From NCBI RefSeq assembly GCF_028583425.1, contig NC_072792.1:159098676-159162675 (forward strand): 64,000 bases of DNA, written 5' to 3'. Shown piece after piece: positions 34,540 through 64,000 of this stretch. The notes beneath the pieces were generated by a model. That model worked only from the letters and a program-made list of their open reading frames with translations, made no database searches and was not told where the DNA came from. The stretch comes from Eublepharis macularius (Eukaryota > Chordata > Lepidosauria > Squamata > Eublepharidae). A program made the translations under genes and the position numbers. Each line of letters begins with the position of its first letter. Positions within the stretch are counted from its first letter, which is position 1.

Positions 34540-34830
34540 ATGTGAGGGAATGGGGTGGTATAGTGCAGCAGGTGGAGGATCGGATTTTGAAATAATGATA
34601 TACTAATGTGGTAATACTGATTAGAATGCTGTGGGAGATCTAGGATTAACCCACCACTCTACATTGGGCCAGTAGCTGTGTTGGTCTGCAGTGGAACAAG
34701 GTGCCACTAGACTCCGATCCTGCTGTTTCGCATTGGGCCAGTCGCTCTCCCTTTCAGCCTAACCTACCTCATACGGTAGTTGTGAGGATAAAATAGAGAG
34801 TTCAGAATTGGAGCCTACCACACACACTTT
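34540..34830 (+). repeat. Degraded SINE carrying palindromic copy F
   Basis: Sauria-like order: GGTGGTATAGTGCAGCAGG head, CATTGGGCCAGTCGCTCTCC, CAGCCTAACCTACCTCATAC, then TTGTGAGGATAAAATAGAG. It is split at 34673. Confidence 0.55.
34662..34742. mobile_element. Collapsed palindromic insertion, copy F (57 bp), 12-bp target duplication
   Basis: CATTGGGCCAGT is repeated exactly at 34662-34673 and 34731-34742. The 57 bp between consist of a terminal-arm start (TTGGTCTGCAGTGGAACAAG) joined to a reverse-complement arm piece (GTGCCACTAGACTCCGATCC, TGCTGTTT), the same termini as copies D and E. No ribozyme remains. Confidence 0.7.
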
Positions 34831-35059
34831 ACAGTTCTGCAATCTCTTCTATCGCCTCAGTATTCTGCCACTGGAGTCTCATGAAGACCACTTTCCTGTG
34901 AGTAAGCTCCACTGAATAAAATGAGACTTTAAAAAAGAAAACCTCCTAAGGCTTGCTCTCTGAGTGAATAATGATAGTCATTCAGTGATAAAGAGAAAGC
35001 ACTCTGCATATGCTCAAAAGCATAGTTCTTCACACATTCCAAGGATTAATATGGGCATG

Positions 35060-35300
35060 TTTCAGGTGGGTAGCCATGTTGATCTGCAGTAGAACAGCAA
35101 GTTTAGAATCTAGTAACTCCTTAAAGACCAACAAGATTTTCCAGTTACAAACTTTTGAGAGTCAGCACTCCCTTTGTCAGAGGGAGTCCCTTTGCATCTG
35201 ATGAAGGGAGCTTTGACTCTTGAAAGCTTATATATCTTGAAAATATTGTTAGTTTTTAAGGTATTTCTTGGACTTGAATCTTGCTGATATAGACTACAAT
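35060..35300. mobile_element. Palindromic Penelope-like insertion, copy D
   Basis: Left arm from TTTCAGGTGGGTAGCCATGT through AGACCAACAAGATTTTCC to CACTCCCTTTGTCAGA. The right arm is the diverged reverse complement from about 35195, ending CTTGAATCTTGCTGATATAG. The right arm keeps a complete hammerhead core; the left arm is mutated (CUGACAA and AAAAGU on the minus strand). Target duplication not clear. Confidence 0.6.
35198..35229 (+). ncRNA. Minimal hammerhead ribozyme core, copy D
   Basis: CUGAUGA at 35198-35204 (the canonical box); stem II GGGAG 206-210 pairing with CUCUU 217-221 (positions +35000, two G-U pairs); GAAA at 35222-35225; then GC-UU at 35226-35229, giving stem III A-U and G-C with no loop and cleavage predicted after U35229. 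All catalytic core bases are intact. Activity is inferred. Confidence 0.55.
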
Positions 35301-36179
35301 AATGCTTTGCTCAAATGAATCTCTGGATTTTGAGCTATACAAGGGAATTGGCAACCCAATTTTATGCATTATTGCTTGGAAGCAAATCCTACTTAGTTCT
35401 TCTAATCATCCCCATGTAAATGAAGTCCAAAATAGTACTGTGTGCTTTACAGGGTAGGCCTGTGCTATTGGAACCACTTACTATTTTGACACAAATCATT
35501 TCTGTTTGTCCATTGGCTTGACGTGCTGCTTTCAAGTTACCTTGCATAGAATCTTTGTAACTCTCAACATGGCCACACAATATGAGGGCAAGAAGTGAAT
35601 GTGAAAAACTGGTTGGATATGAAAAGAATTGTGCAATCGCAATGAAGAACACCTGCCTAGGAACTTTCAACACACACCAGTTCTTCTAAGGTATTGTAAT
35701 GAAAAAAACCTGTCGGTGGGTGCCATCTTTCACACGATCCTATGCGTGCTGTCAGATCATTGAACTCAACGGGCTTTCCTTCTTCGATCATGGCAAATAG
35801 AATTATACCTTTCTAAATCCATTTACTTCAATAGATTTAGGAACGGTATAACTATTTAGAATTTGCAAGAGACCAATTAGTCACCTTTACACGTTAGTAA
35901 ACGCGACTTAACTCAGTGGTCTTTGCGCAGAACTGCAGAAGATGGGGTTAATCAGTGTGCACAACTTGCAAGTTTATCTATGGAATGCATCATACTATTT
36001 CCAAGGGGGCTTATTCCCATGCATACATAGGGCAGAAGTTTTATTTGCATGGATTTTTTCTTTCCACTCTAGCTCTCGCCTCTTTCTATACAGTACTTTT
36101 CCCATCAAAAAAAGCCCACTCACCCACGTGACTTCAAACCTTCCCTCATTCCCCCTCCCTTGCCCGAACTAAAATGCAG

Positions 36180-36720
36180 GGAGGCCGCTTCATCCCACCC
36201 GAAGGCGCACGCTCATATGGTCGAGCGCATGCCCAGTGAGTAAACGGAGGCGCCAACCACTCTGATAGGGAGGAAAATCTAAAGGGCCGCCGCCATATTG
36301 TCGACCTGTCAGCAGACGCGGCGCTGCCGCCTTTGCGCGTCTCCTGCGGCGGCGGGATCACCCTCAGGGGAGGAGAAGAGCGCCGACGCTCGGAGCGGCC
36401 CGCAGCGCCTCCTGGCCGGCTGCCGAGGGGGACTGCGCGGCCGGGCCTCCCCCTCGGCCGAAGCAAACTCGAGGGAAGCGGCGACAACGGAAACAACTGA
36501 CGAGAGTTCGACGCCTCAGCCCCTGCCAGGCGAGGGAGGCTGGGAGGGACGCCGGGGAGGCGGCGTGTGCCCACCTTCTGAGGCTGCGAGGCCGCGGCTC
36601 GCCTCTTCCCACACCGGCTCTTACCTGGGCAGCAGGTAAGGGCTCCCGCGCGAGGGGAAGAGGGCTGGCAGGCAGGGCGAGAGGGCTGCAGCCTTGCAGA
36701 GGAGGGAAAGGGCTCTCTTG
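36180..36720 (+). promoter_or_regulatory. RDX: CpG-island promoter of RDX
   Basis: A dense CpG/GC block beside AT-rich flanks, ending with non-coding exon 1. GCCGCCATATTG at 36289-36300 matches the YY1 element that commonly sits at or just after the start site of such promoters, in the usual orientation, so transcription probably begins near 36280-36300. No TATA box seen. Confidence 0.7.
36290..36635 (+). other. RDX: RDX exon 1, 5' UTR (non-coding)
   Basis: GC-rich leader ending in GGGCAGCAG before the donor GTAAGG at 36636. ERM genes have a non-coding or nearly non-coding first exon before the short MPKP exon (family knowledge). No ATG occurs between 36301 and 36635, as expected of a leader. 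The 5' limit is an estimate from the YY1-like site. Confidence 0.65.
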
Positions 36721-36732
36721 CCTTCGCCGCGG

Positions 36733-36950
36733 GGTTGCCAGCTCCAGCTTGGGAAATTCCTGGAGATTTGGGGGTGGAGCCTAGAGAGGGCAGGATTTGG
36801 GAAGAGGAGCGACTTCAGTGGGGTATAATGCCATAGAGCCCACCCACCAAAACAGCCATTTTCTCCAGGGGAAACTGACCCCTGTCGCCTGGAGGTCCGT
36901 TGTAATTCCGGGAGATCTCCACCCACCACTTGGAGATTGGCAAATCTACG
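36733..36950 (+). repeat. TIR/MITE-like lizard repeat in RDX intron 1
   Basis: Begins GGTTGCCAGCTCCAGCTTGG about 100 bp after the exon 1 donor and ends TTGGAGATTGGCAAATCTA, an imperfect inverted repeat of the start. It contains the AAATTCCTGGAGATTTGG and GTAATTCCGGGAGATCTCC blocks of the family. Confidence 0.7.
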
Positions 36951-37008
36951 AGTTGTGGGAGCGTCGCTTCTCTGCCTTTCCTCCACAACGTGCTGCTTTC
37001 CACAGGGG

Positions 37009-37200
37009 GTGTTTCCAGATGGGTAGCTTCGTTGGATCTGCAGCAGCAGCAACAAAAAACCAGGAATCTAACGAATCTAACAGGATTAAAACTAACAGAA
37101 CTTATTCCTGTGCATCTGATGAATTGAGCTCTGACTCATGGAAGCATATGGTGGAATTAATGTTTTTGTTCTCCTGACATGCCCCTGGACTCCTGTTTTA
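37009..37200. mobile_element. Degraded palindromic insertion, copy G, with hammerhead remnant
   Basis: Left terminus CCAGATGGGTAGCTTCGTTG with ATCTGCAGCAGCAGCAAC resembles copy D. At 37116-37122 CUGAUGA is followed by stem II UGAG/CUCA (37125-37128, 37135-37138), but the GAAA box is damaged (GGAAGC), so the core is probably dead. Confidence 0.45.
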
Positions 37201-37383
37201 TTACATCTCCACTCTTTCTTTCTTGCTACTTCCTTTCTCTCTCTTCTTTTCACCCACCCTCCTTAATTTCCTCCTAGACAGGCTTGTTTGTAATGAGAAT
37301 GGATGGTCCTCAGTAAGTGTGTAAAGACATTCTTGTTTGCTACTTGCCACATGAGAGTAATAAGATAGAAATAAGAGCTGATG

Positions 37384-37740
37384 CGATGCCAAGTGTTGGA
37401 CTAATAGGATCTAGGAGACAGGAGTTCAAGTCCCCACTCTGCCATAAAGCATGCTGGGCCAGTCACACTCAGATTAACCTCCTGCACAAAGTCCTTAGGA
37501 TAAAAGAGGGGGGAGCATGCTGTCCTGAGTTTTGGGGAGGAAGGGAGAGATTTGAGGTGTATGTGTACTAGGTAGACTCTTTTTAATGGGGCTGTGTAAT
37601 GCAGTAGTTGAGAATAAACTGAGCAGGGAAACCCTCAGTTCAAATTTAACTTCTGCAACAGACTTCCTAGAAGGCCTTAGGTAAACTCTGTGCCCCCAAT
37701 CTGTGATGTGGAGCTTTTGTAGGAGTTACTGAGAAAATGG
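37384..37740 (+). repeat. Two degraded tRNA-type SINEs in RDX intron 1
   Basis: 37384-37560 shows ATAGGATCTAGGAGACAGG, GTTCAAGTCCCCACTCTGCC and GGGCCAGTCACACTCAG. 37588-37740 shows GGCTGTGTAATGCAGTAGTTG, CAGTTCAAATTTAAC and GGCCTTAGGTAAACTCTGTG. Confidence 0.5.
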
Positions 37741-40700
37741 CCTGTATTTCATTAAGCAGAGCTTGAAACCTTCTTCCAACTTAAGCAGTTCTTTCTCCAA
37801 TGCAAGAGCCACATAAGCTGGAGGAAGGGTCCTCCAGGCTAAGGTAGATTATGACTCTATATGTGTGAGGTGCTGGATATATCTTTTATATTAAAAATGG
37901 TGCCACCCTCTGCTATCTATCCATTCTTACATTTCTTTGGATTGATTGTAGCCCTCTCAGACTGTTGTCTATTTGTCCTATGCATATTTTCTGAGTGGTC
38001 AGTCCTAGTAAATGTGGAAATTTATGCCTAGGAAGTATGCATGTTGATTTGGAAGTAAATTCCACTGGTATGCGTAGTTAAGAGAAGGATGTAAGACTGT
38101 TACCCTGAGCACACTCACTGGAATTAAGTTCTGTCAAACTCCGTACTTCTGAGTAACGTGTATAATGACATTCCATTTCTATGTGCATTTGCTTAGAAGA
38201 ATACCCTGTTGGAATTATATGGGGACTTGATCATGTTCAGCATCTTCGTGGACAATAAACAAACTAGATTATCTCTCTATATGCATATAAAGTCAAATTA
38301 ATGGATGTAAATGCTGAGAAGTGAGAGAAGGTGAAAGGTTGAACCAAAACTCTGGATTTGACACTACTACTTCCTACAAATGGGCACAACTACACTGTTA
38401 ACACATTCCTGCTGTCAGTATCTGCTAGAAATCTACCAGTCTTGTATTCCTCATAGTCCCTGCAGTAGCGAAGGGGAAAGCATTGTCCAGAGAAGCTGCC
38501 AGCAATGAATAGGTGCATCAGCTATCATCCTAGTGGGATCAGAAATGTTTTCCAGGCTTTCTGTGTCTACCTTTTTGTTCTAGTCTTTCTGTTTTGTGGG
38601 GGAAGGTGTTTGTGTGTTTGTGAAATTTGGATTGTGGAAGAAGGTCCTTGAGGTTGAATTCTGCTTCACAGTAATGCACAGACTGGAAAAATGTCAAGTG
38701 TTACAGTAGAAGTGACTTGCATTCTGTTTTGGGGGCGGGTGTCTTGTTTTTGACAAACAAGCACACCATATTTTATTTGTTTTTGACAGAAAAGCAGAAT
38801 CAAATGCAAGTAGAATTTTAGCCCTTAATTCTTGTTGTGTACTTGTATGCTAGTCATGTGTTCCTGATGAAAGAACCTAGAGTGGACAAATGATAAGGAA
38901 TGATCTCATATACAGCAGCTCCAAATAATCTGATGCTGTCTGTTGCTGAAAACAACATTTTAGTGTGTTAATGTTGATTTACATAATGAGCATAATAGCT
39001 CTTTTGTAAATTATTTAGATCAACGCTGTATGCATGTCTTAAGAGTGATAAGCTTCTGAAGGCTGCAGTCATATACACAATTACCTGTGAGTGACTCTCA
39101 TTGAGTACAATAGGACTTCTAAGTAAGCATAAGAATGGGATGTTAGTAAATTCAAAAATTTAGAATTTAAGCTGTCGTATTTTTATTGAAGTCCCATTGA
39201 CATCAACGTGAGTTAATTAGCCTTTTTATGTTCAGGATTTTAGTCCAGAATCCTTTATTTCAATAAGAAAACCCGCTGGATCAGACCAGTTTCCATTCCT
39301 GGCCAACATTTCTCATTGCCTCAGCTCCCCCAAATGATGTGCAGAGATTTAGAAGTTCCATTTAGCTATTCTCGCTAATAGCTATTGGTAGACCTATTTT
39401 CAATGAATTTGTCTAATCCCTTTTTAAAGCTATCTTGTGGCTACAGATTCTGTAAGCTAATTATGCATAGTGTGAAAAAGTATTTGTCCTGGATGTATTC
39501 CTAATTGATTTTATTTAGTATTGCTTTTGACAGGCAAGACATACCAGTTTTGCCAAATTGAATGCAGATAGAATTTAGCCCCTAATACGGCACCAAGTTC
39601 TAATATTATGAAAGAGGGAGAAGAAAAATTATTTTCCTCTGGATGTGATGCATACTTTTATATATGTTCCATGTTTATCCCCCTCCCTGGCCTCTTAGTT
39701 GCCTCTCTTTGAAAGTAAAAATCTCCAAATATGTCAGCCTTTTCTCTCAAGGAAGATGCTTCAGTACCCTAATTGCTTTCTATTCTTGTTAATTGTTTTC
39801 CAGTGCTGTGATTGCCAGTTGTAGTTGCCCATTTTGAAAAGACTCCCCCCCCCCCTTCTTAATCCTAAAATTTCAGTTTTTCTTTTCAACTCATTTTTTT
39901 CTGGAAAAAAGTATTTATGTGACTTCAGTTTCCAGAGAACACTGTGACTGGAAGTTTTATGTCTCTACTGTGGTAGCAGTGTTACAAATCACAAATGCTT
40001 TGAGTTGCTTGTCATTTGTTGCAAGAAAGTAGAGGCCTTTAACTCTATGTGGATGTAAAAACTATAATCTTTTACAGCTATGTTTGCAAACTTTCTTTAC
40101 CATGAACTGGCTGTGTAGTTTGCAGGCTGTGTAGTTTGCATGCAGCATAGATCAGAATTGCTTAATTCTTAGATGGTTGGAAGACTCAGTCTGGTTGCAC
40201 ATACCACTGAAGTTGGAAAAGGCAAAGGCAATGGCCTAAAATGAAATAGAGACTTGTGAAAGGTAGATTCTTCAAAAGATGCTGTTCAAAATTAGAAGAA
40301 GCTGCTGGTGGTGCTCAGTTTAATCCTAAATCTGAAACTGACAAAACAAACATTACTTTCTTGCCCAGTTGTGATGGTTTGATATGTAGTGATCCATTGC
40401 TGTCTATTTTTAAGACCTATTCCAGTATGGGATATTTGCTGTCTCATATCCCAGCCTAATGTGAGCCAATGGAGCAGCAGTATAACCATGAGTCATGAGT
40501 CACTGTGTTAGGACTAAAAGCACCAATTAATTACAAGTTTAAATACTTTAAGTAAAATGGAAAGCTGGATTCTACTATAAATTTGTCCCCACTCTCCTTC
40601 ACCTTAGTCTCTGTAAATTAGTCTTGGGTGAAGTGTAGACCCAAATTACCTTTCCTTCTGAGAATTCAGCCAAACCTAGGAAGTATGTGAAAGGCTGAGG

Positions 40701-42199
40701 GAATGGAGAAAGATGTATAGGGGAAGGGATATATTAATTGAAAATGAAGCATCTTTGGGGAAGAAAACTCACCATAACATGCTGGGGAGGGGGGGGGCTG
40801 GGGTTGGATTCCTTGTTCACTAGGATGTATGTCTGGGATGGTTTTTGGCCTCTAGCTGAAATATGTGGACCTCCTTTTCTCTAATGCAGACAGAGATTGA
40901 ATTTGTAAATTCTGACTACAGAGTTTTAGGGCAGGCACTGCAATTTCAGCTTGCAGACTCAAAAACAAATTGCTAGTAGTGATGATGAATGATATGGATT
41001 TATTTAGCCACAGAATTCTTCATACCTAAACACAAATAAAATATGCAACACTTTAGAACACCAAGAACTTTCTCTTAGGTTCTAGTAGATCAGTTCTGTT
41101 TTATATTCAGTATATTTTTGGAGGTAAGGAAGAATAGTTCAACTGTTCCTTTAAGTGTCATGGTATACTTGTTAAATGCATGGTTAGTGTGAAAAACACA
41201 AGTATCACTCTCATCCCTATAGAAAATGTGGTAGCCAGCCCTGTTCCTAAATTGTGTTTGCTTTGAGAAGAATCTCATTAATTTATTTCAAAGTGAATGT
41301 TCTTAGGATCACAATATAAATTATTGAAAAACTAACTTGGCTGGCTGTTCCTTTCCCATAGAACATTTGGTTGAAGAGCAGTAAATGCAGCTTTGTTTCT
41401 GTGATCTTTCAAAATCCTAAAAAAGAGCTTGACGGTGCTCTTAGGAGGCAATTTAATTTCACTTCTACCTTATATTTGTGCTTGTGTAGCTTAACTAGAT
41501 ACATAAATGCTGCTTAACTACTTAGCTTTAATTCTGTTTTCTGCATTTTTTCTCTTAAAATATAATTGCATCATAGGTAGCAGACATGGAAACTTACAAC
41601 TAAGCTTATTTGTCTTACTGCAAATCAGCAATTTATTGAATATTCTGTCTGTAATTTAAACTGTACTTATCCCAGAATTGGGATAAGAAGAAGATTATAG
41701 AACATCTTTTACTAATCCTGATACTATGCTCCTCCTCAATATGCAAAGATAGTCATGAATGTTTGTTTAAAAGGGGTGAGTAGTTCTGCATCTATTTTCT
41801 ATTCCAGTTACAAAATATTGCCTTACAGCTAGAACCATAGAACTGGATGGCTCACCCAAGGGTCATGAAGTCCAACCTTCTGCACAGTGCAGTTCCTCTG
41901 TGATCATTCATAGTCACTTGAAGAGTTGACTAGAGACTTGGTGTGTGTGTGTGTATATAAGAACATGCCTTTTGAGTGATACTTACTTAGAAGTAAACCC
42001 TATTAAATTAATTGGGCTTCCCTCCAAATAAAAAAATCATAGGATTGGACTATAAGTGATTTCTGTGTCTTTGAATGAAACCAAATGACTTAATAATCTC
42101 ACAGAATAATTACTACTGCAGTGTTTGTCCTTGAAAGCTGGAAACTGCTGATAATGCAGAATTCTGTTGCCCGTATCTTGCCATAGGATGGAGTGGCAG
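37741..42199 (+). other. RDX: RDX intron 1, middle part
   Basis: AT-rich, with no exon recognised. Scattered remnants of the short palindromic MITE (39060-39140, 41965-42060) and a (GT)n at 41941-41955. The rest is unassigned. Confidence 0.5.
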
Positions 42200-42455
42200 A
42201 ATATCAACAACAACAACATTCAGTTTATATACCGCCCTTCAGGACAACTTAATGCCTACTCATAGCGGTTTACAAAGTGTGTTGTTATTATCCTCACAAC
42301 AATCACTGTGTGAGGTGGGTGGGGCTGAGAGAGCTCAGAGAGCTGTGACTAGCTCAAGGTCACCCAGCTGGCTTCAGGTGGAGGAGTGGGGAATCAAACC
42401 CGGCTCTCCAGATTAGAGTCCCGCGCTCTTAACCATTACACCAAACTGGCTATTA
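42200..42455 (-). repeat. tRNA-derived SINE (same family as 46612)
   Basis: Minus strand: GCCAGTTTGGTGTAATGG head at 42452, AGAGTC-type middle, GGTGACCTTGAGCTAG, then CCTGAAGGGCGGTATATAAA and a (GTT)n tail at the left. A nearly complete copy, and the reference for the empty site of palindromic copy C. Confidence 0.85.
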
Positions 42456-45195
42456 ATTCTACCACATGGTGTCTACTTGTCTGCTTTGCCTGACAGTGAA
42501 TTTTTGGTCACAACTCAAGGAGCCTGGTGACAATTGCTTATATTTGCATAAATCCTTTTTGCATAAATTTGCAAAAAATTGCATTTTTCAGGGTACATCA
42601 TCTCCCATGTGATCCCTCCCCAGTTGGGTTAGATCAGAGAAGTCCTAATCTTACTTTCATATGTAGTGTAGACTAGTGACCCAGTGTCATACTTCTGACT
42701 TGACCTGAGGTACACTTTCCAAAGGGCTGACTATCACATTTTCTATATGTGTTTGCTGCTGCCATGTCAGTGATGAATTATAGACAAAAGGTGTTTAGCT
42801 CAGTTAGACAAGACCATATAGTAATTATAAACGTGGTTAGTTGCCTTTGTTTATATACTTTAGTTCTGGTTATTCTGTTTACAACTGATGATTTATATAA
42901 GACTTCCTTGCAAAAATTTAAAATAAAATTCCAGCTGATCTAAAGTAATTCACTTCATTGCTTCTCATGTATCCAAAATATTATCCTGTGTGCTAAGTGA
43001 ATAGTTGGATGATAGAAACAAATTTGCATTTATATGGCCATTTAAATGTCAGTCTAAACACGACTAAACTATACTAATTATTGCTTCGTTGCAAGAAACA
43101 TTCCTGTTCTCTGCAGCAACTGATATTTTAGTTTAGAGGTGACTTCCTATGCATTAAACATTTTTTTCTCTTGCAGCCCCACCACTAAAACTGTAGTGCT
43201 ATTTGACTTTATGTCTTTAAGCGGGCCTTTCAGTCATCACGCGGGTCAGTCAAGGGTTTGATTTATATTTGGATTCAGGTGGTGATAGTTACCCTACCTT
43301 TATGAAATATGTGTTTCTCTTAAAGGAAATAGATAAAGTGTTTCTGGTGTCTTTTGTGTGATCAAAAAAATTAAGGGAGTGTTATTTTGTTACTCTGTGG
43401 TCTTTATTAGGCTTGAATCTTGCTCTTCTACTGCAGACCAACATGGCCCATCTGAAACGGTCTTCATGCTGTGAACTATATTCAGAATGGCTGTAAATGG
43501 CTCAGCATCTTCTTGGAATAAGCAGAATCTTTCAGGGTTTTGTCCTGAGTCCTGTAGTTTCTGAATACATTCATTAGCACATTGAAGGAAAGAGTAGAAG
43601 ATTCACTTCTGAAGTCTATATCTGATACATCTTGTGATAATTCAACTAACTACCTTAAAGGATAGAAAAATAATTCAAAATTAAATAATCTAGAAAATTG
43701 TGTAGAAATAAGGTAAAGGTGGGCCGTAATATTTTTTTTATGATCTTAAAATAAAACACAAATTTATGATGAAACAACTCTTGAGGAAATGTTTGTTTTT
43801 TCCTTCTAAAACTTAATATGGGAAGACTTGCCTTGTAATAAATGTTACTTTTTGTCATGTCGTATCGTAGTTTGTCTCAAAAACATACTGTAACTAGTGA
43901 CCATAAATAATCTTCCTACCTCCCGTGTGTCTGCTGGTGTGCTCAGAGAGTTTGGGGGAGAGGTAGTTTTTTAAAATTTGTGCTTGATTAAGGAGACAGT
44001 GAGAGACCACAGGAATCTCCCTTACATCTGAGAAGACTCCTGCTGTTTGTTTTTTTCTCAGCCAGCAGTGTGCACCAGAACTCTGGCTTCTGTGTTTCTG
44101 AGCATCCTTTTTGCCACAGGTATAGTAATACTAGGTTACAGGAAGTTGGTGAGTGAGTTTAAGTCTGATCGTAAGTATTTAGTCTATCTGTTACAACTAT
44201 ACTTCATAATTTAAATAACCATTCTAGAGTATTTTGCATGTTTTTTAAAAAAACAACTTCTGATATTGCACATACACTGTTCTAGCAGTCATCATATTAG
44301 AGAGCAATTTCTTCTTTCAGTTTAAAGCTTGCTCCTTTTAGCTGTTGGGCAGTTCTAAGGACATAGAAAATCTCTGAACACTTCCAGTGCTTGTCATAAG
44401 AGTTTGTTACAGTTGAGCCAGTTTTTGTCTAAAGCGCAACACCACACTGCTTAAGTTTTGATAAAACACAGCTGATGGATAGATAATATTTATTAGTTCC
44501 ATTGAAGCTCTTCTTCATAGACTTTTAATGCTCTCTCACACATCACAGTGTAGGTCTGGTGCACTTGCTGTGGCTTAACTTTGATAACAGTTCATCTAAT
44601 GGGCTTACTGAATTTGCTCTCAGCAGGGTGCAATGAGTATCTCATAAATGGTTATTGTATCCCAATGCTTTGCGTATCAGATTATGGACACCTGGTAGAT
44701 GAATAGTTACCAAAGTGGTGGTGGACACAAACCCCACATTTCCGTATATCAGAGAACAACATTTGAAATCCAACTTCATAGGTGAACCTGTATTTTTTCC
44801 CTATGTGGTCCTTGTACCCTGCAGACTCTTGCTGTCCAGTTTTCTCCATGAATTCTGGCCCTGGCTTTTCTTTTTTTTTTCTTCAGCACTGAGATTGGCT
44901 AATATTAAAACTAGAGCTTGAGACAAGCTTCAGATTCTCATTACAAACTCTCGTTTAACACTAACCGTGAATTATTCATATCAGTTGAAGACATTGTTAA
45001 AATATGCAAGGATGAGGGAAGGACCCAGTACCTTTTTGGTCTGTTACTCTTACAAGAGATTATGATTAACATCGTAAGGACAAGGTATGCTATACAATTT
45101 GGATGTAGACATAAATTATGATGATGTCGTAATTCTGTCTGGCAGCTGGTTCACATAGCTTGAATTCTCTCTAAGACCAGTTAATAAAGGGGATG
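42456..45195 (+). other. RDX: RDX intron 1, 3' part
   Basis: No exon and no further recognisable repeat apart from 43400-43460. Confidence 0.45.
43400..43460 (-). repeat. Terminal fragment of the copy D/E palindromic family
   Basis: CTTGAATCTTGCTCTTCTAC followed by TGCAGACCAACATGGCCCAT corresponds to the arm terminus of copies D, E and F. No inverted partner and no ribozyme here. Confidence 0.5.
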
Positions 45196-45412
45196 AGAAG
45201 AAGAGCCCATATAGTACAGTGATTAGACTAGGATCTGGGAGAACCGGGTTCAAGTCCCTACTCTGCTATGGAAGCTTGTTAAGTGACCTTGGGCCAGTCA
45301 TACACTCACAGCATAACCTACCTCACAGGGTGGTTGTGGAGATAAAATGAAGGCAAGAACACCTTTGGTCCCTGCTGGCGAGAAAGGTGGGGTAGAAAGT
45401 AAATAAATAAAC
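45196..45412 (+). repeat. Sauria-type SINE, about 290 bp upstream of RDX exon 2
   Basis: CCATATAGTACAGTGATTAG head, GGGTTCAAGTCCCTACTCTG box B region, GTGACCTTGGGCCAGTCA, CAGGGTGGTTGTGGAGATAA, and end GGGGTAGAAAGTAAATAAAT. Confidence 0.8.
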
Positions 45413-45703
45413 TTGCCCATAAGCCCTACAGAATACAACTGCACAGATGACAGAATACTTACTGTTCCTGCCTGGAAAGGGGGAGACCCTCTCCATTTTT
45501 AAACTCTTCCAGGCCAGCAGCAGCACCGGACCTATGACTGGCTCTTGCAGCCCTCCTCACTCACTTTAGTTTATTCTTGGAACGTAAGTGACATGATTAT
45601 AAACAACCAGGTGCCTTTAACTGACCTTGAACACTTTTGAGTGGAAAGACAACAGATGACTATCTCAGATAAAACAATTACTTCTACTCTTGTATTTTAA
45701 CAG

Positions 45704-45765
45704 AAAGCTACAAGACTAGTACAATAGATGATTTGAAGGAACAAGAAGCACAGAAAAGGAGGAAA

Positions 45766-45777
<12 letters not shown>
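45704..45777 (+). CDS. RDX: RDX exon 2: end of 5' UTR and start codon (CDS 45766-45777)
   Basis: The acceptor TTTTAACAG ends at 45703 and the donor GTAAGT starts at 45778. Only MPKP is coded here, the characteristic tiny first coding exon of ERM genes. The ATG has A at -3. A two-codon upstream frame (ATG ATT TGA, 45728-45736) lies in the leader, 29 nt before the main ATG. Confidence 0.93.
45728..45736 (+). promoter_or_regulatory. RDX: Minimal upstream ORF (Met-Ile-stop) in the RDX leader
   Basis: ATG ATT TGA with weak context (T at -3), 29 nt upstream of the radixin start. The nine bases are certain; an effect on translation is only inferred. Confidence 0.5.

Positions 45778-64000
<18,223 letters not shown>

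Larger units (their letters stand above)
32833..36180. other. Intergenic region upstream of RDX, otherwise unassigned
   Basis: Besides the repeats listed separately, no exon-like structure is visible. 35738-35865 is a diverged copy of the palindromic MITE at 33773. Confidence 0.45.

Noticed and set aside
36298..36639. Open frames on both strands across RDX exon 1
   Set aside because: GC-driven chance frames; ERM exon 1 is a leader and the radixin start lies at 45766.

Overview
This window is nuclear DNA of a reptile, most likely a squamate (lizard or snake; a gecko-like lizard would fit). Two protein-coding genes can be read through spliced exons, and they lie head to head. FDX1 (mitochondrial ferredoxin 1, adrenodoxin) runs leftwards on the minus strand, with coding exons at 10168-10032, 5920-5796 and 879-750. 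Its last exon, carrying the fourth cluster cysteine, lies left of the window. RDX (radixin, an ERM membrane-cytoskeleton linker) runs rightwards. It has a CpG-rich non-coding first exon near 36.3-36.6 kb, its start codon at 45766, and seven further coding exons up to 63259. These encode the whole FERM domain; the helical and C-terminal actin-binding parts lie beyond 64000. The FDX1-RDX neighbourhood is, as I recall, the same divergent arrangement as on human chromosome 11. The squamate call rests on the repeats: tRNA-derived Sauria-like SINEs, a 5S-rRNA-derived SINE, BovB-like RTE, CR1 and L2 LINEs and hAT elements.

Layout: 1-10.4 kb is FDX1 with introns invaded by a CR1 LINE (2615-5278), a 5S SINE and two palindromic elements. 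10.4-36.2 kb is intergenic: a BovB LINE split by a probable solo LTR, L2 fragments, several SINEs, TIR elements, an 854-bp hAT with perfect TIRs and 8-bp target duplication, and more palindromic insertions. 36.2-64 kb is RDX. Its introns hold SINEs, a MITE, an 895-bp internally deleted hAT that keeps the first exon of its transposase, and an L2 that ends 73 bp before coding exon 4.

The most unusual signal is a set of short inverted-arm insertions at 1570, 7921, 18777, 34674, 35060, 37010 and 57345. Five are flanked by 11-13 bp target-site duplications. Where the centres survive, the arms carry hammerhead-ribozyme cores (CUGANGA, stem II, GAAA, a two-base-pair stem III and a cleavage triplet) of the minimal type reported for Penelope-like retroelements. 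The copy at 1570-1845 has two identical 35-nt cores facing each other on opposite strands.

No functional tRNA, rRNA or small-RNA gene is supported. All calls are by eye; exon boundaries were checked for reading phase and splice sites, whereas repeat family names are from memory of consensus features.
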